This document shows, in pieces, positions 12,570-22,193 of a stretch of DNA of 64,000 bases. How positions within the stretch are numbered: position 1 is the first letter of the stretch; the number at the start of each line of letters is the position of its first letter. Below the pieces are notes generated by a model. The model worked only from the letters and a program-made list of their open reading frames with translations, was not told the DNA's origin and made no database searches. Both the position numbers and the translations under genes were made by a program. Source of the stretch: Caenorhabditis elegans (Eukaryota > Nematoda > Chromadorea > Rhabditida > Rhabditidae); contig NC_003280.10 in the NCBI RefSeq assembly GCF_000002985.6, forward strand, positions 14,566,501 through 14,630,500, given 5' to 3'.

Positions 12570-13589
12570 ATGTATCGATTTGTTCTGTACAATGTCATCA
12601 ATATTCTTGTCGTCTGGATAACAGTTGTGAGCTGTTTGAAATTCAAAAAGAGAGGTACTATTGATCTGTGTAACTGGAAATATAATAGAAATCAAAATTC
12701 CAGAAAACAAGAAAACACTGACGAAACCAAATCCAATCACTTATGAAACGGATCCGGCTGTTCTTGAGAAAGAACGTAAGCAGAAAATCGCAGAAAACCG
12801 TTCAAGGATGAGAAAGAAGCGCGAAAAACAGCTAAAACGACAGGAGCCAGACTTCAAAGAGTTAACTAGGAAGCTGGAACAATTGGAAATGCTCCAGGAG
12901 CAGGCAACCCAATCATCAAAATCTGAAAAACTTCCTGCTCAAAAAAATTCGGAGATTCAGAAAGCGGAAAATCAGCGGATCGAGAATATGGTTGAGATGG
13001 TGGAGTTAACAAGCTTTTGGCTAAAATCATAAAAAAATTCGAATATTTTTGCAGATCGCAAAAACCAAAACTGATGAGAAGACTAGCACAACTCACAGCT
13101 CTGAAGAGGAAATTGGAGATGTTCAGTTGGTGGACGAGGATCCGAACATTGGTTGGTTTAGGTGTCCGAAATTTAACAATATCTCCAAATCTCAATATCT
13201 TTCAGCTGTTAAAAAGCAAATTGTCAAGAAACGGGCTCAAGAACTCGCTCGACAGCGCCAATTTGAAGAGGCATTGCAAAAACGAAAGGATCTAGAGAAG
13301 AATGACAGTGTTCGTTTCTTTTAAGATTTACAAGCTCCTAATTGTAAACTTTTTAGCGCTCTTTCCTTCAAAGTCCCGATGACACACTCAAGAACGTCTC
13401 CTCTATCCAATTCGAGTCACAAATGTCCGTGATCCAACGTAAGAAGCTCAAGAACAAGAAGAAACGTAGTTCAGACACGCTGTCCTGTGATTCGAATGAT
13501 AGTGGAACACTTGTGGTTTGCTAATTACTGGTTTTGAATAGCAGATTAATTAATTTCAGAAATCGGAATCCAACGAGCTGTACATTTGA
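12570..13589 (+). CDS. Lys/Glu-rich coiled-coil protein with N-terminal signal/anchor (copy B)
   Basis: Six exons: 12570-12654, 12704-12999, 13055-13151, 13206-13309, 13357-13512 and 13560-13589, 255 residues, all GT/AG and in phase. Exon 1 encodes a hydrophobic leader (FVLYNVINILVVWITVVSC). Exon 2 begins the charged coiled-coil region (TYETDPAVLEKERKQKIAEN). Exon 5 contains SPDDTLKNVSSIQFESQ. This is a clear tandem paralogue of 10457-11528, with the same intron positions and phases. Its last exon is shortened: after NELYI a TGA stops the frame, whereas copy A continues for 15 more residues; the sequence past the stop still resembles that lost tail. Poly(A) signal 13632-13637. Function unknown. 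Confidence 0.8.
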
Positions 13590-13830
13590 GAGATGCCGGA
13601 GAAGGTTGCAAAATGAGCGGAAATAGATCTTAATAAAGATTTTTGAATTGGTTTCTCAAGTCTTGTATGACCAAGATTTGAAGTTTATATTTTGAGTATT
13701 TATTGTTCTAACTAGTTTCTCAATTATGAGAACAACGTATGGATGAAATAATTGGCAAGGAAAAGTTTATTGTCTGACAGAATCAATTTCGTTTCAAATT
13801 TACAAAGAGTATCGTTTCGTAATCGTCACT

Positions 13831-14115
13831 TTAAGTACTTGGATTGTTAATGAGAGATTGTCTAGAGAATGCTCGTGGTGCATCATCCTTGTTCTTGTTG
13901 GATCCCCAAGCCCATACTGATGGATAGGCAGAAACATATGGAGAATATACTGATGGATAAGCATATGCTGATGGGTAGTAGGCTGCAGAGTAAGCTGGGA
14001 CAACCACTTGTTGATGGGATTCCATGATCATGGCGCAGAGGAGAACGGCGGCAAAGCTGAAAATTACACATTCATAAATTAATAGAAAAGTTAGCACTTA
14101 CCACTTAGCGAACAT
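13831..14115 (-). CDS. Small secreted Tyr/Pro/Ser/Ala-rich peptide, copy 2
   Basis: Minus-strand copy, exons 14102-14115 and 13831-14056, 79 residues. Differs from copy 1 at a few positions: CAMIMES instead of CATIMGS around the signal cleavage region, and RQSLINNPST at the C-terminus. The Tyr-rich core is unchanged. It is convergent with coiled-coil copy B and divergent from copy 3, sharing a 301-base promoter region with it. A TATATAAT box (minus strand, 14172-14179) lies 57 bases upstream of the ATG. Confidence 0.85.
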
Positions 14116-14416
14116 ACTGAACTGATTGAACTGACTTGAAAGTGTCGATGATTTTTGAAAATTTTCATACAATTATATACTACACCACACCAAGACAGAA
14201 CTTTAGAAAAACCATAAAATAACCAGTAGTTTGTTTGCCTAATTCAAAAAAGATTGCATGCGCTAGCCAATATTTACGTTCGTTGTCTTTTTGATGTCTG
14301 CCGGTGCGTTCAGTGCACGCAAATAAAACCAATGATCAGTATTTAGTGTTGCAACTAAATGGTATATAAGAAATACAAGGAAGCATCGACACATCAAAGT
14401 ACCCAACCAGTTCAAC
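14116..14416. promoter_or_regulatory. Shared divergent promoter of peptide copies 2 and 3
   Basis: Only 301 bases separate the two divergent ATGs. TATATAAT on the minus strand (14172-14179) serves copy 2, and TATATAAG on the plus strand (14363-14370) serves copy 3, 47 bases before its ATG. Co-expression of the two peptides is therefore likely (inference). Confidence 0.6.
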
Positions 14417-14698
14417 ATGTTCGCCAAGTGGTAAGCTCTCACATTATTAATCCATAAATCTTTAATTTTCAGTTTTGCCGCCGTTCTCTTCTGCGCCATG
14501 ATCATGGGATCCCATCAACAAGTGGTTGTCCCAGCCTACTCTGCAGCCTACTACCCATCAGCATATGCTTATCCATCCGTATATTCTCCATATGTATCTG
14601 CCTATCCATCAGTCTGGGCTTGGGGATCCAACAAGAACAAGGATGATGCTCCACGTGCATTCTCTGGACAATCTCTCATTAACAAGCCAATCGCTTGA
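14417..14698 (+). CDS. Small secreted Tyr/Pro/Ser/Ala-rich peptide, copy 3
   Basis: Exons 14417-14430 and 14473-14698, 79 residues. The signal peptide is MFAKCFAAVLFCAMIMGS and the C-terminus is FSGQSLINKPIA. The core from HQQVVVPAYS to DDAPRAF is the same as in copy 1. The intron is 42 bases. It is probably expressed from the TATATAAG at 14363-14370. The near-identity of the core at the DNA level between all four copies points to recent duplication or gene conversion. Confidence 0.85.
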
Positions 14699-15004
14699 AG
14701 TACCAATTGTGATACGATAATTTTTGTAAATTTGAAAAGAATTTGCTATTGCGAGACAATAAACCTTTTCTTGCCAATTACTGTCATAATAAGTTTTTTT
14801 GAGCTGAACCTGCTGTAATATGCAGGCAAGTCTTCATACGAGCCTGCCTGCCTTTTGAGAAATAATTTACATTTTTAGCATTGGTTTCAAATTTATTTGT
14901 GCTCTGAAAAAGTGATACAGCAAATTTTTAAAAATTCGACAAGAACATTAAAACAAAGTTTTCCAAAAATTTATCGAGCGAGTCATTCAATTGAGTATTA
15001 TTTT
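14699..15004. other. Intergenic between peptide copy 3 and the acidic protein
   Basis: Contains the 3' UTR of peptide copy 3 (AATAAA near 14758) and the 3' flank of the minus-strand gene. No other feature seen. Confidence 0.6.
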
Positions 15005-15782
15005 TTACATAAGGAGTTCGGAGACATATTCAGAGTTCACATAACATGGAGTGTTCCAGTCATCGGCAACAATCTCTGGATGGTCTTGATCAGCAGAGAT
15101 GACGTTGTTCATCACGGGTTGACAGGTTTCCGCCTTTTTCATTCTGGAAAAGCCACAGTTAGAAAAAGGGAAATAAAGAAAAACGTACGTATAATGTTGC
15201 GGCACATCGTACACAAACATCTCTGACAGTGCATCCAACTGATATTGAGACGGCACGCGGGCCATACGAACAGTGTTATTCACTGGCTCCGCGTTCAGAT
15301 CCATCAGCTCGTAGTAGCTGTGTGGTGCAGATGGAGGTTCTTGCTCCTTGTGGACGACTGGTGCAACTGGAACCGAATAGTCATCCACCCATTCGTCGGG
15401 AATCTCCACATCATCGACGATGGTTTTTGTCACACTGTCCTCGGTTTCTTTCCAGCAGTCTTCCCATCCGTTATCCGATTCGGCGCCCGTTATGACATCG
15501 TCAAATTGTGATTTCTCATTTTCCGCAATTTTCAGCAAAATCTGGAAGAAAATAGGTGCTTTTTCTTCCAAGAGTCTGCCGCGCTTTTTGGAGCCACGAT
15601 CAGCGCTGGCCGCGCGTTTAGGAACCTCGAAAAATGTCGGCGCCTGACTAGAAGCTTCGCCAATGTCGGCTTCGCGCTCTATTTCGCACTGCACTCACCA
15701 TTTTCCTTTCAACATTCTCAATCGACGATGAAGTAGACATTTTATCGATTGTCTTCGAACCCACATAATTTTCGTCTCCCAT
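15005..15782 (-). CDS. Acidic protein of unknown function
   Basis: Three exons on the minus strand: 15699-15782, 15189-15643 and 15005-15143, giving 225 residues with introns of 55 and 45 bases in correct phase. The start MGDENYVGSK is chosen because the frame upstream of exon 2 is closed by a stop inside the first intron. A second Met is at 15740. No signal peptide or membrane segment. The N-terminal third has a basic cluster (KRAASADRGSKKRGRLLEEK) that could be a nuclear localisation signal. The rest is acidic with repeated Asp/Glu/Trp (DNGWEDCWKETED, IPDEWVDDY, VADDWNTP). I recognise no domain. The splice sites and the coherent frame support a real gene. Confidence 0.72.
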
Positions 15783-17205
15783 TACGAAACTTTTTCGGCG
15801 TTCAAAAATGCTAGCAATGAATGAAAGTGAGAAATTGTGAGTAGGGGGATGCTGATTAAATAAGAAAAAAAGAAAACTATTGAGTTTAAATGAAAATGTC
15901 GAGTTCGCGTGAAAATGTTTTATTTTGAAAAAAATAGATTATTTTTTTGTTCTTTTTACACCACTATATTTGTCTTCACATATTTGCGCCACCTACGACC
16001 TAGTTCTTGCATTTTGGCGTGAGCTCGAATAGTAAGCACTGTTGAAGTTGAAAAAAAAGCTAGGCGGTTGAAAGAAAAGTTTTTAAAAATATTTAGCCAA
16101 TTTCCTGTTAAAAATAAAAACAACCAAAAGGAGTGAATGAGACAATAGGAGACGGGAAAACAGGCAGAAACATCAGAGAGTAACAGGTGTGCAGAGGAGA
16201 CCAAAATAGCAAGTCTACTAAATAAGAGGAGGTTTGTATATGTACCAAGTTACAAAATGCGAGACTCTGGCGATACAATGGTAGACTTTTTGATGTGCCG
16301 GGAAGTGTATACTAACTCCTTCGAAGAGAGTGATGTCGATAGTGTCACACAGATTGACCTAGAAACTAATATTGGGAGGTGTGGCGATGTCTTATCCTGC
16401 ATGTGTGCATCGATTTGCCATAAACGGGAAACGCGGGGGTTACACAACATACCTGTTTGCTGTTTTTAAAAATAATACATTTTTTGTTTTGCTCTTTTAT
16501 TGGTCATTTTACATACAACGTGTTTTATTTCATTTCTATAGGAGTTAAAAGAAGGCAAATTAATGCGATAGGGTTTTGGCACGCGTACCGCTTCAGTAAT
16601 TTTTGAAACTTTAATAATTTTCAAATTTTCAATAATTTTTTAAAATTTAATGGTTCATCAAACTTTTAATGTTTTGCAAATTTTTAATGATTTTTCAAAT
16701 TTTTAATAATTCAAAACATTTTACAACGTTGTTTAAAAAAATTATTCCTTAATTTTCTTTAAAAAAAAAGGCATGTAACAATTCTTCGAAACATTTTGGT
16801 TTATAGGTTGCGGTAGTTATTTTCACCTCTAGTTTCCTAGCATTGCCGTTTGATAGTGCAAAAAACTAACATACGTTTAGAAACAACTTCAGTCGATAAT
16901 ATTATGGTGCATCGATGCACAGCTAGATTGCTCGTAAAATTTTAGAGATCAGTCAATAATGTTCTAACAATGTGAAACGCGTCGAATACACGCCACAACA
17001 GTCTTCTTCCTTCTAGTTTTATGTGTTTTTTTTTACTTTTAGGATAAACGCATGTGATCGGCCATGTCCAAAATTCTTTCCTTTTCCACCTTCTTGCTTT
17101 TCGAAAATGTTGCAAAACTAACTCATTAAACATTAAATCGTTTCTTTCTTACCCTCTTTCACTCTTTATTCCTTGGATAGAAAATAATCAAATGTTTTTT
17201 AGAAA
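15783..17205. other. Intergenic, no gene seen
   Basis: AT-rich with short open frames only (the longest, near 15956-16204 minus and 16257-16469 plus, lack splice context or similarity). It presumably includes the promoters of the minus-strand acidic gene and the plus-strand kinase remnant. A TTTTTTAG acceptor lies just before 17206. Confidence 0.55.
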
Positions 17206-19233
17206 ATGACTTGTCTGGATGAGAGTTTTCACTCGCCACCAAACAGTTACACAGAAAGAAGATTATCATTGCCGATGGTCGGCACCCCAAGAACAAATAA
17301 TGCCACTAGAAGACTTGCACAATCCGAGAGAAAGCCTGGACTCAGACATGGTCAACCGCCAAGAGCCCCTCAACTCTCCAGAAAAAGTTGTTCAATGTTT
17401 TTTGGGAAGGATACGAAAGCAAAGCAGATCACATTAACAAGTTAGTTTTCAAAAAAATTTAATTTAGAAAATTTTAACATTTTATTTTTTACAAAAATGC
17501 CCAAAAAAAACAGTTTATTAAAAAAAAAACTGTTCAAATTTTGGAATAATTCTTAATTTCAGGGGTTTGAACATGCTAAATTTCTCTAAAAGTTTTTGGC
17601 AATTTCCCCCGAAAAAATCGTAAAATTTAAATGCCTATGTAGTATTTTCGACTCGAAAGACACGCCATAATTTTTAAAACATTTTCTTTAAAAACATTTA
17701 ATTTTGCTACTCCGCCCTTAATCATTAATTCACGATTTCAAAGTACTTAGAGAAATGGAACTATACCAGTTTCGGAACATTTTTATCTAAAAATTACAAA
17801 CGAAAAATTGACTGAGATATAAAATATGATGATCCTCTTAAACTTTATCATATTTCAGGATTCCAATCGATCAATAGTTCCCGCTACAATCCCAATAAAC
17901 CTGGAACATTTCTCAGTCAAGCATTTGGAGAAAAAAGAGAAATTGGAAGCGGATCATTTGGAACTGTGAGTGCCGTCAAATGTCTTCAGACGTCGAAATC
18001 TTATGCAGTGAAGCAAATTTCAAAAACTATCAATGGAAAGTACACGGAAGTTCACTGCCATCTGAAACTGCCATCTCATCCTAATATAGTTGAATTTGTG
18101 GATGCATGGGAGGAAGACGAGGAAGTACACATCCAACTGGAGCTCTGCGACAGAAGTCTGACTGATCATTGTGAATCGAAAAATGGATTAACGGAAGATG
18201 AAACCTGGAATGTCTTTGTGGATATGCTCAACGGTCTTCAGCACATGCACAAGAACAACATGCTGCACAATGACATCAAGCCTGAGAACGTTTTTGTAGC
18301 GACTGATGGAGTTTTCAAGATCGGAGATTTCGGACTAGTTAGGGATTTGGTAAGTTTTTTAAAAATGGAATAGCGCCTGTGGGGAGATTATAAACATTAA
18401 AAACCTGAAAAATTTTGAAAAGACACTTATTTTTTTCATCTGAAATTCACATTTCTGAATTTTTGTTTTTTCTCTTGGAAAAAGAAACTGAGAAAAACCC
18501 CTATTTTTCTGAAAAAAGGATAGCCCTGGTTCGAACACACGCCAGGAATAACTTAAAAAGTCCCAATTTTGCAAAAATTTGGAAAAGATTTTGATTGAAA
18601 ATTTTTCTATTTAGAAGTAAAATTAAATTATTGTATTTTAAAAATTATAAATTTCTTGAGATCTAGTTTATCAATTGTCTATTTTGACATTTCAGTCCGA
18701 GGATAGCAAGCCACACGAAGAAGAAGGAGACTCCAGATATTTGTCCATGGAAGCTCTCAATGGAAATTTTTCAGTCCACAGTGACATACTCATTTGGTAT
18801 GAGCATGTTGGAAATTGGATCCAACACCCGTTTTTCAAAAAGTGGACCAAGACAACAGGAACTTCTTGTATTGCTTCCAAAGAATTTTGGCGAGCTGGTG
18901 AAATGGATGATTGATTCGGATGCCGTCAAGCGACCAAATTGTGAATAGCTCATGGAGCATCCAATCGTAAAAGAGAAACTTGAAAAAAGAAAGATGGATA
19001 TTGCAAAGAATCAAAAGGTTTGTTGAGAAAATCCTAAGCCGTTCATTTTAGTTATCATTTTTCAGAATTCGAAAATGGAGCCCGCTGGAATCATTTCAGA
19101 AAATGTTTTGAAACGAACATTGGATTCCGATCAAGCGTCGCCCAGGAAACTCCCAAGACTTCATCAGCTGTTCCATGAAGAGGAGTCCTCAACTCAACGG
19201 ATCAAAAGGAGAAGGATGAGTCCACTTTTCTAG
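17206..19233 (+). pseudogene. Wee1/Myt1-like protein kinase, broken
   Basis: Exons read as 17206-17440, 17859-18349, 18696-19017 and 19066-19233. Exon 2 encodes an N-lobe and catalytic loop in good order: GSGSFGTV glycine loop, SYAVKQI with the ATP-binding Lys, MLHNDIKPENVFV (HxDIKPxN, as in Wee1/Myt1 kinases rather than HRD) and KIGDFGL. Exon 3 begins SEDSKPHEEEGDSRYLSMEAL, but the frame is lost near 18784-18790: homology continues one frame over (SFGMSMLEIGSNTRF). That second frame then meets a TAG at 18946-18948 where Gln is expected before LMEHP. Exon 4 continues with a basic tail. Two independent lesions argue for a pseudogene. An extra intron skipping part of the C-lobe is a less likely alternative. 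Wee1/Myt1 kinases phosphorylate Cdk1 to delay mitosis. Confidence 0.75.
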
Positions 19234-20026
19234 GAACAGAGAAACGTAATGCAGCTTAAAATCAAACAAAACTAGGGTTATTAGGGATTTAAGATACTTC
19301 ATCATCAAGCATTAAACACATTTTTTTCAAAAATTAAAAGAAATAATTTAAGTTAGCTCTTGAGTCGAGAGATGGTAAGTTTTGGTGTATTTAAAAATAG
19401 TACAGCATCTTCATTTGATATGATTTTTTAAATTAGAAAAAGGAATATTAAGCTATACACATGTCATAATAGTTTTGTATTCTCAAGTTTCACCACTGAT
19501 AAGCGTTTCATATCATTTTTCATTATCTGGTTTATTTTTCAATTCACTTGCCAACGGGCTACAGATTTCAAATAATCAAAATGACATTTCGAATATATTT
19601 TTTTTAAATTTAAGATTCAAAAATTGCAACTTTGTCTTATACGAAGAGCATACATCTATCAGCTTTCAGTGCTATTTTTATAAATATCAAGTATTTGATT
19701 CCAAAATATCTGTTTCTGAAAAAAATGGACAAATTTTGAATTTTAAATTTTGTTTTGTTTTCGCAAAAATGAATGTTTTTTTTTTGGAATACCTTGTGTT
19801 TTCTTTGTTACAATTTTTTGAAAGAATGCCCCAAACTAGGGATAAAAACGATCCACTACCGGATGAGTAGCGGAAAACATAGTGGAACACGGGGAGTTGT
19901 GGGCCAGGCGACAAAGGCGATAAAGGGCAAGCTGTGGGCAACAACGGACTAGTGGCAGGGGCTGAATTATAAAACAAAACAGAAGAACTTTAATTCTCGT
20001 AACTCGAAATCTTTATTATAAAATAA
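19234..20026. other. Intergenic between kinase remnant and dehydrogenase
   Basis: AT-rich. A short GC-richer patch at about 19888-19975 reads on the plus strand as a Gly-rich stretch (GPGDKGDKGQ) resembling a collagen end, but the Gly spacing is irregular and no upstream exon is seen. Otherwise nothing. Confidence 0.5.
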
Positions 20027-21007
20027 TCAATGCTTCAACAGCTCCATCCAATCATGAGCTTGCACTTCCATCACCAAAGATGAGCCCCCATCAGCTACAA
20101 TAGATTGCCCAATGATGTAAGAAGAAAGCTTTCGATCCGCCAAAAATACAATAATATTAGCAACATCTACAGGTTGAGCAATAGTTCCAATTGGACAACA
20201 TTCTTTTCGGGACTCCATAAATTTGTAGATCTAAATTTAGAAAATATAATAAAAGTTTTCCATGATAATACTCCTACGTTTTCCACCGACTCCTTATTCA
20301 TTCCCATAGTTTCGTAGATTCCAGTACGAATATCACCAGGGCTCACCGAGTTGACGCGCACTCCGTGTTGAATAAGGTCAATTGCAGCACTTCTGGTATA
20401 TTGATCCAGAGCCGATTTTGACATAGCATAATAGATGAGCTCGGGTTGCTTAAGTGTTTTAGTCGAAATATGGAAGAATGTTATTACTCACCGCATGTTG
20501 CCCACCGGCAATACTGGATACATTCACAATTTCTCCTTTAGTTTTTATCAAATGCTCCTTTGCTTTTTGAGTTAAAGTCACCACACTTCTCAAATTTATT
20601 CTCATTGTTTTGTCAAAAACGGAAACGTTTGTACCCACGCCGATATGACCTTCCAAATCAGTTATTGCTGCGCCAGCATTGTTCACCAGAATATCAAGAC
20701 GTCCAAAAATGTCAACAGTCGAATTCATCAGCTCAATTTGTCCAGATTCAGTAGCCAAATCGGCAATAATAGAAAGCACGTGATCTTCTGGAACTCCGGA
20801 GCGTAGAATTTCCTGTTTAGTTTCTTCAAGTCTCTGAGCATTTCTTCCCGTGATAGTTACTTTAGCTCCCTCTCGGGCGAGAAGTATAGCTGTAGCGCGG
20901 CCAATTCCATTTGAGGAGCCTGTATAATTATTTTCACAGCCAAATTAAACAGAATAATAGTTAAAACTACCTGTAACAAGTGCAACCTTTCCAGAAAATC
21001 GCGGCAT
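20027..21007 (-). CDS. Short-chain dehydrogenase/reductase
   Basis: Four minus-strand exons: 20971-21007, 20492-20919, 20278-20448 and 20027-20230, 279 residues, all in phase. Classical SDR features in order: cofactor-binding TGSSNGIG (about residues 12-19), NNAGA after DILVNNAG, the catalytic Ser region IVNVSSIAGG, catalytic YAMSK, the PG loop (VNSVSPGDIRTGIY) and the C-terminal IVADGGSS. The family oxidises or reduces steroid, retinoid, sugar or other carbonyl substrates with NAD(P). The residue after the glycine motif (GRNAQRLEE) suggests NADP preference. Worms have many such paralogues, so the substrate cannot be named. No signal peptide, so probably cytosolic. Confidence 0.9.
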
Positions 21008-21456
21008 ATTTGATTCCACTAGCACAATAATTTTCCCCGCGGTTCTTGTTTATATGTAGTCTCCACACTAAAGCGTGTTTTGTAGTTGGTGGCAGATAAA
21101 ATCGTAGTTAACTTGATAAGCATAAAAGCATACAGAAGAGGAAACAAGATTGTTAACGGTCGGATTTTGATCATTCTTCGGGTTATTGAACTCACAAATC
21201 GGTAGCTTGTGCTTTTTATTGAACAGTCCTAATCTGAGAAACAAGTACAGAATAAAATAAACAGCTACTTTATCAACTACAAATGTGGTTGTAGTAATTG
21301 ATAAAAATGAAATTCTATTTTCGTGAATGTTTTACAACTAGATGACAGTTTGATGAATATTATAAGAATCAAGAAAGGTGGCAAGAAATCGTTTATTGTC
21401 TCACAAAAGCAACTTCGTTTCAAATTTACAAAAAGTATCGTATCGTAATCGGCACT
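21008..21456. other. Intergenic between dehydrogenase and peptide copy 4
   Basis: Upstream region of the minus-strand dehydrogenase and 3' flank of peptide copy 4, whose poly(A) signal lies in the TTTATTGTCTCAC stretch at about 21390-21403. The right arm of the inverted duplication starts near 21377. Confidence 0.55.
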
Positions 21457-21741
21457 TCAAGCACTTGGCTTGTTAATGAGAGATGGTCTAGAGAATACAC
21501 GTGGAGCATCATCCTTGTTCTTGTTGGATCCCCAAGCCCAGACTGATGGATAGGCAGATACATAAGGAGAATATACTGATGGATAAGCATATGCTGATGG
21601 GTAGTAGGCTGCAGAGTAGGCTGGTACAACCACTTGTTGATGAGATCCCATGATCGTGGCGCAGAGGAGAACGGCGGCAAAGCTGAAAATTACAGATTTA
21701 TGAGTTAATAGAAAATTGGACACTTACCACTTAGCGAACAT
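21457..21741 (-). CDS. Small secreted Tyr/Pro/Ser/Ala-rich peptide, copy 4
   Basis: Minus-strand exons 21728-21741 and 21457-21682, 79 residues. Identical to copy 1 in the signal peptide and core; the one obvious change is PRVFSRPS for PRAFSRPS. TATAAAAG on the minus strand (21797-21804) is 56 bases before the ATG, as in copy 1. It lies inside the right arm of the inverted duplication, so it arose with copy 1 rather than from copies 2 or 3. Confidence 0.85.
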
Positions 21742-21961
21742 GTTGAACTGATTGAACTGACTTGAAAGTGCCGATGAATTTTAGAAAACTATTCTACTTT
21801 TATACCAAAATCTAACAAGACAGAAACCTAAAAAACCCCGTTGAATAACCAGTATTTTATTTACATTGGCACATGCAGTCTTATTGAAAGAATAGTAACA
21901 GTTGCCAATTGCCTCTCGGTTCATGCAAATAAAACCAATGATCATGTTCGCAAGAGCGAAT

Positions 21962-22070
21962 AGCGGCTCTTTTTAGACTTTAGAGGAAAGAAAAGTTTAT
22001 TGTAATTGAAAAAAAACACAGTTTGATTCTCCTCGTTTCTTTCCATAATTTTCTTGGTGAGCTCTTCGAC
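21962..22070 (-). pseudogene. Last-exon fragment of the coiled-coil gene
   Basis: Reverse complement reads VEELTKKIMERNEE, matching VKELTKKILEEKEE at the end of copy A (11480-11525). The copy A stop codon is lost, the frame runs on into the former 3' UTR, and the five upstream exons are absent. It is a stranded duplication remnant. Confidence 0.75.
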
Positions 22071-22193
22071 ATTTTGTTCCAAAAATACCACTACAGTACC
22101 CCGACATCATTTTTCCATTAGAAAAAATATGTTTATTTATTCAAATTTTTATAAGAAAAACAAAAATATAAATGTAAATTTGTATGTTCAAAT

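Larger units (their letters stand above)
21377..22070. repeat. Right arm of inverted segmental duplication
   Basis: Reverse complement of 11477-12168 with scattered substitutions and small gaps. It contains peptide copy 4 complete and only the last-exon end of the coiled-coil gene, so the duplication breakpoint falls inside that gene. Confidence 0.85.

Noticed and set aside
19888-19975. Collagen-like GPGDKGDKGQ stretch
   Set aside because: Gly spacing breaks twice within 25 residues and there is no upstream collagen exon; too short to call.
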